Source of the DNA: Rhodopirellula europaea 6C
GTDB taxonomy: Bacteria; Planctomycetota; Planctomycetia; Pirellulales; Pirellulaceae
DNA: 39,191 bases
Assembly (NCBI RefSeq): GCF_000338295.1
Contig: NZ_ANMO01000194.1
Coordinates: 1-39,191, forward strand
Direction of reading: 5' to 3'
In this document: positions 26,930 to 33,773 of the stretch, piece by piece
How the letters are laid out: each line of letters starts with the position of its first letter
Position numbering within the stretch: the first letter of the stretch is position 1
Made by a program: the position numbers and the translations under genes
The notes under the pieces: generated by a model
Told to the model about the DNA's origin: nothing
Database searches by the model: none
Seen by the model: only the letters and a program-made list of their open reading frames with translations

Positions 26930-28965
26930 GCCTTCTCCGTTCCAACACCGGTTGGCGATCCCAATTTGCCTCCATCGGACAGCTCGCATCCATGACGCAG
27001 CTCGGTCGATTCACCAGCCGTCCTGCGATGGACATCCAAACCATCCTGCAGTCCGCATGCGATCGAATGTCCAATCGTTCCGCGTCTGCGAAACATGATT
27101 TACAAAACCGCTGGCAAACGCTTCGGTACCAATTGCTCGAAGCGACCGCGGACCAAACACGCAACTCATCAAGTCAGCTCGATGCTATCTGGCGAGAGTG
27201 CTTGGTGGACGCATTGGTTTTGGCCAGCGACGCCATTCGAGCGACTCACAACATCGAGCTTTTCGAAGTGCAACTGCGTGCGGGCTTGATCGTTTCATCG
27301 GGATTGATGTCACGACGTGGCGGCGTGGCGGAGATGCAAACCGGCGAAGGAAAAACCTTCGCGTTGTTCGTTGCATCGTTGATCGCTGCTCTGCCGGGCC
27401 GAGGCGTGCACGTCGCGACGCCGAACGCTTACTTGGCCCAACGTGACCACGAACAACTTCGCGAAACTTGGTCGTTGCTCGGTGTCGAATCCAGCTGTCT
27501 GACCGAGGACTCATCGGCCGACGCCACTCGTGCCGCCTACCGAGCGGACGTGACGTATGGTCCCGGTCACGCGTTCGGTTTTGACTACCTTCGTGATCAA
27601 TTGGCAATGGACACCGCCGCTCGTCAGCGTCCCGGATCGACGTTGCTTCGAAGACTGAATTCAGAACCATCCACGCCTCGGTTGCAGCGAGGCCTCGCGG
27701 TCGCGTTGGTGGACGAAATCGATCATGTTCTGATCGACGACGCTCTTTCGCCGCTGCTGTTGTCAGGAACTATACCGGGCGAGGCCGATGATGCCGCGGT
27801 CCACCGACATGCATTGAAAACGGCAGCGTCACTGCGCGGTGATGAAGATTTCCAAGCGACCGGTCACCAAATGGAATTGACCGACGCGGGATTGAATCGT
27901 GCCTATCAAGCCGTGGAGGACTGGTCAGACGCATCGCTACGTCGACCTTGGCACGAGTACGTTGAACTTGCCTTGCAAGCGACCCATCTGCTTCGTCGAG
28001 AAATCGACTACGTGATCGATCATGATTCGGTCCGCATCGTCGATCAATCGACCGGCCGCATTTACGAAGACCGAACTTGGTCAGGCGGATTGCAACAAGC
28101 CATTGAAGCAAAAGAAGAGTTGCCGATTCAGCGTGAGAGCGAATCGCTCGCCAAAATCACACGCCAACGTTTCTATCGATCGTACGACTACTTGGCCGGA
28201 GTCACCGGAACCGCGGGTGATTGCCGCGAAGAATTGAAGTCTGTTTACGGACTGAACGTGCAAACCGTCCAACCTCGGCTGGCGTCGAAACGCATCGTTC
28301 ATCCGACTCACGTCACGCTGACCGCACAAGAAAAGTTTGCTGCCATCGCCGTTGAGGCCCAACGGATCGCGGAGTCTGGACGATGCGTTTTGGTCGGCAC
28401 GCTGGACATCGCAACCAGTCACCAAGTTGCGGAAGAACTCCGCCGGCAAGACCTCTCGTGTGAATTGCTCAACGGCCTGCAAAACGCAGAAGAAGCTGAG
28501 ATCATCGCTCGGGCGGGACAACCGCATGCCATCACCGTCGCAACGAACTTGGCCGGGCGAGGCACCGACATTCGGTTGAACCCCGAGGTGGCCGCGAAGG
28601 GTGGACTGCACGTGATTGTTGCCGAGCACCATCGTTCATCGCGTGTTGACCGGCAATTGATCGGTCGCTGTGCTCGTTGTGGCGATCCAGGCAGCAGCCG
28701 CCATTTCTTATCGGCCGAAGACAACTTGGTCAGTCAATCGGCACCTTGGGTGGGTCGTGCTATCCGACGAGCCATTGCCGCCGACCAAATCGAAACACTT
28801 TCTGTTGAGTCCCAAATCGCATCGATCCAAACACGGCAAGCCAAACGAGCTGCCGCGGCAAGACGACAATTGCTGGAAGCGGATGAACGCGATTGCGGAT
28901 TGGTTCGCAAAGCTCAATCGAACCATGATCCCGCCCCACACCTTCAAGCATTGGATGCAGGATGA
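26926..28965 (+). CDS. Short SecA-like ATPase
   Basis: A 679-residue SecA paralogue, against about 850-900 for housekeeping SecA. It keeps the motor: Walker A MQTGEGKTFA (about 137), HVATPNAYLAQRDHE, TYGPGHAFGFDYLRD, Walker B LVDEIDHVLIDDALSPLLLSG (about 261), ATNLAGRGTDIRL (about 538) and GRCARCGDPGSSRHFLSAEDNL (about 579), where SecA usually has GRSGRQGD. The chain stops soon after a helix like the start of the helical scaffold (AKRAAAARRQLLEADERD). It thus lacks most of the scaffold and wing domains and the zinc-binding tail. GGAGGAG precedes the ATG at 26926, which overlaps the TolC stop. Lying between TolC and HlyD genes, it is predicted to power or gate export of the giant protein. Confidence 0.93.
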   Translation: MSLLRSNTGWRSQFASIGQLASMTQLGRFTSRPAMDIQTILQSACDRMSNRSASAKHDLQNRWQTLRYQLLEATADQTRNSSSQLDAIWRECLVDALVLASDAIRATHNIELFEVQLRAGLIVSSGLMSRRGGVAEMQTGEGKTFALFVASLIAALPGRGVHVATPNAYLAQRDHEQLRETWSLLGVESSCLTEDSSADATRAAYRADVTYGPGHAFGFDYLRDQLAMDTAARQRPGSTLLRRLNSEPSTPRLQRGLAVALVDEIDHVLIDDALSPLLLSGTIPGEADDAAVHRHALKTAASLRGDEDFQATGHQMELTDAGLNRAYQAVEDWSDASLRRPWHEYVELALQATHLLRREIDYVIDHDSVRIVDQSTGRIYEDRTWSGGLQQAIEAKEELPIQRESESLAKITRQRFYRSYDYLAGVTGTAGDCREELKSVYGLNVQTVQPRLASKRIVHPTHVTLTAQEKFAAIAVEAQRIAESGRCVLVGTLDIATSHQVAEELRRQDLSCELLNGLQNAEEAEIIARAGQPHAITVATNLAGRGTDIRLNPEVAAKGGLHVIVAEHHRSSRVDRQLIGRCARCGDPGSSRHFLSAEDNLVSQSAPWVGRAIRRAIAADQIETLSVESQIASIQTRQAKRAAAARRQLLEADERDCGLVRKAQSNHDPAPHLQALDAG

Positions 28966-29849
28966 TGAACCGTCATTGGATAACGACACTCTGCGTCATC
29001 GTGAACCTGCAATGCCTGGCTCTTCCCGGCATCGCGGCTGCGGACGAATACGAAGCGTTTACCGAACCGTATCGACGGATCCAGGTTTCGTCGTCGGAAA
29101 TGGGCGTGATCACGGAACTGAAAGCTCGTGAGGGAGCCGAGGTTCGCGAGGGACAAGTGCTCGCACAGCTCGATGATGCGTTGCTGCGAAAGACACTGGA
29201 TGTCTCGCGGGCGGCGAAAGATGCCATCGGTGGAAAGACGGCTGCGGAAGCGGAAGTCGTCATTCGTGAACAACAGGTCCAAAGCTATCGCCGTTTGTTC
29301 ACGCAGGGCAACGCGACACCTCGAGAGCTCGAACGCGCCGAAAACGATCATCGTCAGGCACTCGCTCGCCTGCAAAGCGTCACCGAAGAACTCTCCGTTC
29401 GTGCTCTCGAATACCAACGAGTGATCTGCCAGTTGGAACAACGCCGCATCTTGGCACCATCCGACGGCGTCGTTGTCGCTTTGGCCAAAGAGGTTGGCGA
29501 ATTTTTGTCACCGACCGATCCTGTTCTGCTGCAACTGGTCCAACTGGATCGATTAAAAGCCGTTTTCTCAGTGCCACTGCGACGAATCGACATGTTGTCC
29601 GAAGGCCAATCGGTCGTCGTTCGCGTGGGTGGATCTCGCGTGACAGTCTACGGAACGCTGGAATACATCTCGCCCGTTGCCACGGCCGAATCCGGTACCG
29701 TTCGCGTTCGCGTTGTCCTGCCAAACGAAAAACGCGAGATTCGCAGCGGCGTTGTTTGCTGGTTGGACCTGGAAGCATCCGTGAGGACCAACCAATCGAA
29801 CGCTCGCATCAGCGACGCTCCCGTCATTCTCTCGCCTGCGTTGCGTTAG
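28962..29849 (+). CDS. HlyD-like periplasmic adaptor with signal peptide
   Basis: A 295-residue membrane-fusion-type adaptor. The N-terminus is a cleavable signal peptide (WITTLCVIVNLQCLALPGIAAA, likely cut before DEYEAF), so no lasting membrane anchor is seen. Two biotinyl/lipoyl half-motifs (MGVITELKAREGAEVREGQVLAQLDD, and RILAPSDGVVVALAKEVGEFL) flank an alpha-helical hairpin with ERAENDHRQALARLQS. A beta-barrel domain follows (RLKAVFSVPLRRIDMLSEGQ). It would connect inner-membrane components to the TolC-like channel. ATGATG at 28962 overlaps the SecA-like stop (ATGA). It is the first of three adaptor modules in this block. Confidence 0.92.
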   Translation: MMNRHWITTLCVIVNLQCLALPGIAAADEYEAFTEPYRRIQVSSSEMGVITELKAREGAEVREGQVLAQLDDALLRKTLDVSRAAKDAIGGKTAAEAEVVIREQQVQSYRRLFTQGNATPRELERAENDHRQALARLQSVTEELSVRALEYQRVICQLEQRRILAPSDGVVVALAKEVGEFLSPTDPVLLQLVQLDRLKAVFSVPLRRIDMLSEGQSVVVRVGGSRVTVYGTLEYISPVATAESGTVRVRVVLPNEKREIRSGVVCWLDLEASVRTNQSNARISDAPVILSPALR

Positions 29850-29852
29850 AAC

Positions 29853-31256
29853 GTGTTCACCGCATCGTCACTTTCGCCGGACGCGACCAGTCGTGATTCT
29901 CATCACGAATTGTTGCAGCGCGCCGAGACACTGGCGGCGGCGATCGAACTGCAGTCGGCTCTTGATGCATGTCGCGAGTTCGACGAAGCCGCTTCCATCG
30001 CGACGCGATCGCTCAGTGAATGGTTGCAAGCCGAGGGAGCGATTCTGTGTTGGCGAAATCGTCCCACATCGGGTCTGAAGTGCATCAGCGATCACGCCCA
30101 CGGCGGTGGGACTTTTGCCACCGACCATCCCCGCGAAACATTGGCCGCGGCAGAAGAAGCTTGTTTGCGAGATGGGCTTAGCAAAGTCGCCGCAACCGAA
30201 GTCGCATCGTCGCCCGGCACGATGGCGATGCGGCAATGGCTGAAGACAATCGGATCAAACAATTTGCTCGCTTGCCCGATGTCAGACTCAAGCGGCAAAA
30301 ACCTGGGCGTTTTGCTGATCCTCGATCCGCGTGAGCGATCCGCCTCTGCAACTCTCGACGCGTTTGCGCCGCTGTTGTCGTGCAAACTTCAAAGCATCCA
30401 ACGTCTGCAACCGACGGGCGTGGAGGCTTCGTTGGTGCGTGGCATCCGATCGTTTCGTTCGACCTGGCAGCGGGCGACCGTTTGCGTTTTGTCGACGATC
30501 ATCCTGTTGATGTTCCTGCCGGCTCATCACAACATTCGCACGGATGTGCAACTGCAACCCGTCCAACGTCGCTTCATCGCGGTCCCGTTTGACGGCCCGT
30601 TGCAAGAATGCATGGTGCGTCCCGGCGACACAGTGACCGAAGGACAATTGTTGGCCAAGATCAACCCTCGTGAATTGGAATACGAACTGGCGGGACTGCG
30701 TGCTCTTCTCGGACAAGCCGACCAGGAACGTCGTGGATCGATGGCGACGCATGACTTCGGAAAAAGCCAAATCGCGGCATTGGAAGCCGACCGACTGAAG
30801 ACACAAACCGAACTGCTGAACCACCGCAAGGACAACCTGGAAATCCGCAGTCCCATCGACGGAGTCATCGTCAGCGGCGATTGGAAGCAATCCGAAGGGG
30901 CACCACTGACACGAGGTGAAACACTCTTTGAAATCGCACCGGTCGGTTCGATGAAAGTCGAAATCGCGATCCCAGAAGAGGACTTCGCTCACGTTCAGCC
31001 CGGTATGCTCGCTCGCGTTCACACCCATGCGATGCCGGACCGGGTGATGCATGGGGCGATCACGCGAGTCCATCCCGCCGCGACAATTCGTGATTCAGAA
31101 AACGTGTTATTGGCCGAAGTCACCGTGGACGATCAAGACGGACTATTGAGACCGGGTATGAAAGGCCGTGCGACGATCTATGGCAACAAGCGTCCGATCG
31201 GATGGATCGTTTTCCATCGTCCTTGGAATTTGTTGCTTCGTTGGTTGGGCGTGTGA
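29853..31256 (+). CDS. GAF-like sensor fused to HlyD-like adaptor
   Basis: A 467-residue protein with a cytosolic N-terminal part of about 200 residues that resembles a GAF domain (ATRSLSEWLQAEGAILCWRN, LLACPMSDSSGKNLGVLLIL). One membrane helix follows (ATVCVLSTIILLMFLP, about 208-224), then an HlyD-like adaptor: FIAVPFDGPLQECMVRPGDTVTEGQLLAKI, a short helical hairpin, LEIRSPIDGVIVSGD and a barrel (MKVEIAIPEEDFAHVQPGM). The start is GTG at 29853, three bases after the previous stop, because no upstream ATG exists in frame. The design would let a cytosolic signal act on the periplasmic adaptor. GAF assignment is by pattern and less sure than the HlyD part. Confidence 0.9.
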   Translation: MFTASSLSPDATSRDSHHELLQRAETLAAAIELQSALDACREFDEAASIATRSLSEWLQAEGAILCWRNRPTSGLKCISDHAHGGGTFATDHPRETLAAAEEACLRDGLSKVAATEVASSPGTMAMRQWLKTIGSNNLLACPMSDSSGKNLGVLLILDPRERSASATLDAFAPLLSCKLQSIQRLQPTGVEASLVRGIRSFRSTWQRATVCVLSTIILLMFLPAHHNIRTDVQLQPVQRRFIAVPFDGPLQECMVRPGDTVTEGQLLAKINPRELEYELAGLRALLGQADQERRGSMATHDFGKSQIAALEADRLKTQTELLNHRKDNLEIRSPIDGVIVSGDWKQSEGAPLTRGETLFEIAPVGSMKVEIAIPEEDFAHVQPGMLARVHTHAMPDRVMHGAITRVHPAATIRDSENVLLAEVTVDDQDGLLRPGMKGRATIYGNKRPIGWIVFHRPWNLLLRWLGV

Positions 31257-31258
31257 CG

Positions 31259-32674
31259 ATGCAGCGTGATCCGGGAACCATCGATTGGCAGCAACAACCC
31301 ATTCGCATCGCCGCCGATGTGAAGGTCTGGCCGGTCCGCGAAACGGGCGAACCGATCTATCGGATCGAAATTCCTGCCACGCATCAATTCTTTCGAGTGG
31401 GTTTGTCCGAGTACACGTTTTTGTCGGCGTTGGATGGGCATCGCACGATCGCACAAGCCTGCGGGTTGGTGACGGCAAAGATGGGACGTGCCGCACCTTC
31501 GTCTTCGCAGTGTGAATCCATCGCGAGATGGTTGATCGATCACCGACTTGCGCACTTTGCCGACGCACCGCCGCCCCGTCGAGAACACTTGTGCCAAGCC
31601 TCACCGGCGGACAACTCCCAATCAAAATCCATTTTGTCGCGATGGAACCCGTTCTGGATCAAGATGCCGGTACCGGGTGCGGCGGGATTGTTGCAATACC
31701 TGTCACGCGTGCTCGGCTTTTTGTTTTCAACGCCGATGCTGATCGTCGGAACGTTGATCATCGTCGCGGCGCTGGTTGGATTGACTTCGCGTTGGTCCGA
31801 ATTCATCGCGGGTGCATCCTCGATCTTTGATCCGTCCAATTGGGCGTGGCTGTTGTTCACAGCGATCGGCTTGAAACTCATTCACGAAGTCGGACACGCG
31901 ATCGCCTGCCATCGGGCTGGCGGATCTGTGCGGGAAGCCGGCGTGGTCTGGGTGTTGATGACACCGCTAGCGTATGTCGACGTATCAAGTTGCTGGCGAT
32001 TGCCTTCGCGGTGGTCACGCATCGGTGTCGCAGCGGCGGGTATGTTCATCGAAGGGCTAATTGCATCGCTCGCGATCGGTGGATGGATGCTCAGCGACGA
32101 TGAAATGTTTCGTTGGTGGTGTCACCACGTGATCCTGACGGCGGGACTATCGACCATCCTGTTCAACGCGAATGTGCTGATGCGATTCGATGGCTACTTC
32201 ATGCTGTCCGACGTAATGGATGTGCCGAACTTAGCCACCGAAGCCAATCAGTCGGTTCGACAATTCCTTCGCCGTTGGTTTCTCGGTGACGCGTCTTGGA
32301 ACAATTCACACACCGGTTGGCGACGACCGGCAGTCTTCGTCTACGGATGGTCCGCAGTTGCTTGGCGAGTTCTCGTTTGTGTCTCGCTCGCGATCGCCGC
32401 GTCAACGATGCTGGGCGGTGCCGGAATCGTCCTTTCAATTCTTGGACTATGGATGTGGTGGGGAAAACCGCTTGTCCAATTCCTGAAGTCGATGCGAACG
32501 CTGTGGGACACTGAACCGATCCAGGTATGCCGAGGGGCAGTGCTTGGGACGACGGCGGTTGGCGTCTGTGGTTGGATGTTGTTTTCAATGCCGATCCCAT
32601 CGTCGGTCCGCGTTCCGGTCGTGGTGCAGTACGATCCTGATTCAGCAATCCGCGTTGGGCGGAAGGTTTCCTGA
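31259..32674 (+). CDS. Polytopic M50 (site-2-protease-like) membrane protein, N-terminal part of a split gene
   Basis: A 471-residue part. Residues 1-105 form a soluble N-terminal domain (PqqD-like in appearance, EYTFLSALDGHRTIAQA). Several membrane helices follow, with the zinc-protease motif HEVGH at 209-213 (LKLIHEVGHAIACHRAGG) and a second metal site FDGY near 310-313 (NVLMRFDGYFMLSD), the usual M50 pair. The end VPVVVQYDPDSAIRVG is the first strand of a lipoyl-like domain that breaks off. The stop follows a shift at the GGG of 32657-32659, and the missing half continues in another frame. ATG at 31259 is chosen; GTG at 31253, overlapping the previous stop, is possible. Homologues appear to be one protein, so this is a recent frameshift or a sequencing error. 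Confidence 0.88.
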   Translation: MQRDPGTIDWQQQPIRIAADVKVWPVRETGEPIYRIEIPATHQFFRVGLSEYTFLSALDGHRTIAQACGLVTAKMGRAAPSSSQCESIARWLIDHRLAHFADAPPPRREHLCQASPADNSQSKSILSRWNPFWIKMPVPGAAGLLQYLSRVLGFLFSTPMLIVGTLIIVAALVGLTSRWSEFIAGASSIFDPSNWAWLLFTAIGLKLIHEVGHAIACHRAGGSVREAGVVWVLMTPLAYVDVSSCWRLPSRWSRIGVAAAGMFIEGLIASLAIGGWMLSDDEMFRWWCHHVILTAGLSTILFNANVLMRFDGYFMLSDVMDVPNLATEANQSVRQFLRRWFLGDASWNNSHTGWRRPAVFVYGWSAVAWRVLVCVSLAIAASTMLGGAGIVLSILGLWMWWGKPLVQFLKSMRTLWDTEPIQVCRGAVLGTTAVGVCGWMLFSMPIPSSVRVPVVVQYDPDSAIRVGRKVS

Positions 32675-33456
32675 TCGAATTGAATGTGAATGAGGGCGAC
32701 AAGGTCGAAGCCGGCGATCTGCTTGCAACCATCGAAAATCGCGAACTCAAGCAACGCGTCGCGGAATTGGAAATCGCTCAAAAGCAAAACGACATTCGAC
32801 TTCGCAAAGCGATCGAGTCTCGCGAAGAATCCGAACGCCTGAATCTGCTGGACAACCGTCAAGCGATCACGGACAAGCTCGCAACGTTGCAAACGCAATC
32901 CGATCAACTGAACGTGGTGGCGAACCGTGCCGGAGTCGTGATCGCGGATGACTTGCCGTCCAAACTCAACACGTACATTCACGAAGGCGATGTGTTGATG
33001 GTGGTCGCGGCGGAGTCTGACAAGGAGGTCTTGGCGGTGATCGATCAGTCGCAGGTTGACGATGTTCGCAAGCAGATCGGCCAACCGGTTCGCTTGGTTT
33101 CCCCCGGTCGACAAACCTTCTGGGCCACGCTTGACCAGCTTCAACCGCGTGCCTCTGACCGAGTGCCGAATGCGTCGTTGGCGGCCACGCATGGCGGCCC
33201 ATTGGCCGTTCGAGTTGATGACGCATCCGAAGCCTCATCCAATGATGATCGCTTGGGTGAAGAGATGATCGACACCATGCGTTTGCTTCAGCCACATTTT
33301 CGCGGCGTGCTGAAGCTTCCCCGTGATGAAGCTCAACGTCTTCCCGCGGGCTTGCGTTTGGAAGCTCGTTTCGGATGGCACCGGGCTTCGATCGCCAAAC
33401 GAGTGCATCTGTGGTTTCAAAACGCGTTGGCTCAAGCCGCTCAAGAAACCCGCTGA
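32659..33456 (+). CDS. HlyD-like C-terminal part of the split M50 gene
   Basis: The reading frame continues the M50 protein: from 32659 it gives AEGFLIELNVNEGDKVEAGD, the direct extension of the lipoyl-like strand that ends the upstream part. A helical hairpin (ELKQRVAELEIAQKQNDIRLRKA), a second lipoyl half (NVVANRAGVVIADD), and a barrel-type domain (KEVLAVIDQSQVDDVRKQIGQPVRL) follow. No ATG start with a ribosome site is near the join, only a TTG at 32680, which supports a broken single gene over a separate one. With one base restored the whole would be about 737 residues, M50 plus adaptor. Confidence 0.85.
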   Translation, partial: AEGFLIELNVNEGDKVEAGDLLATIENRELKQRVAELEIAQKQNDIRLRKAIESREESERLNLLDNRQAITDKLATLQTQSDQLNVVANRAGVVIADDLPSKLNTYIHEGDVLMVVAAESDKEVLAVIDQSQVDDVRKQIGQPVRLVSPGRQTFWATLDQLQPRASDRVPNASLAATHGGPLAVRVDDASEASSNDDRLGEEMIDTMRLLQPHFRGVLKLPRDEAQRLPAGLRLEARFGWHRASIAKRVHLWFQNALAQAAQETR

Positions 33457-33773
33457 CGGTTGGCTGCTATTTCGCAGAGTCATTCCCTACCGCAACACCC
33501 GATACCGTGGCTCCCGTCGACCCGCGGGAGGTCGTGCCGTTTTCCGATACCGCTTTTCGGCAGATTTCCGCATGGCGTACCTCTCCCGAAACGAAGTTTG
33601 GGTAGAGGTCGAGCGACGCCGTTCAGGCGTACGCGAGGGTGAGGGCCGGGCATGGGAAGTGGCGAGAGATGCATCATTCAGCTACGCAACCAAACGATGC
33701 TTGCCTCAAACTTGCAGCATCCCAACCATTGGCCACGCCTAGCCGGCGGCCTTCGATTTCGCCTCAGCGTCCG
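33457..33773. other. Gene-free convergent gap with hairpin repeat
   Basis: No gene is supported between the end of the secretion block and the end of the convergent kinase gene. The stretch holds the imperfect hairpin at 33580-33608 and G/C-rich text after it that looks like an interspersed intergenic repeat. Confidence 0.5.
33580..33608. repeat. Imperfect 29-base palindrome, possible interspersed repeat or terminator
   Basis: CCTCTCCCGAAAC (33580-33592) and GTTTGGGTAGAGG (33596-33608) pair in 11 of 13 positions around the loop GAA. No T-run follows. It stands between two convergent genes. I recall similar text in Rhodopirellula intergenic regions but cannot verify copy number here; only this copy is in the window. 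Confidence 0.45.

Noticed and set aside
32651-32665. Programmed -1 frameshift to join the M50 and HlyD parts
   Set aside because: The direction would fit -1, but the bases around GTTGGGC do not form a usual X-XXY-YYZ slippery heptamer and no clear stimulatory hairpin was seen. A lost G is simpler.
28962-33456. Ordinary type I secretion system
   Set aside because: TolC and HlyD parts are present but no ABC ATPase/permease frame exists in the block, and the only ATPase is SecA-like.
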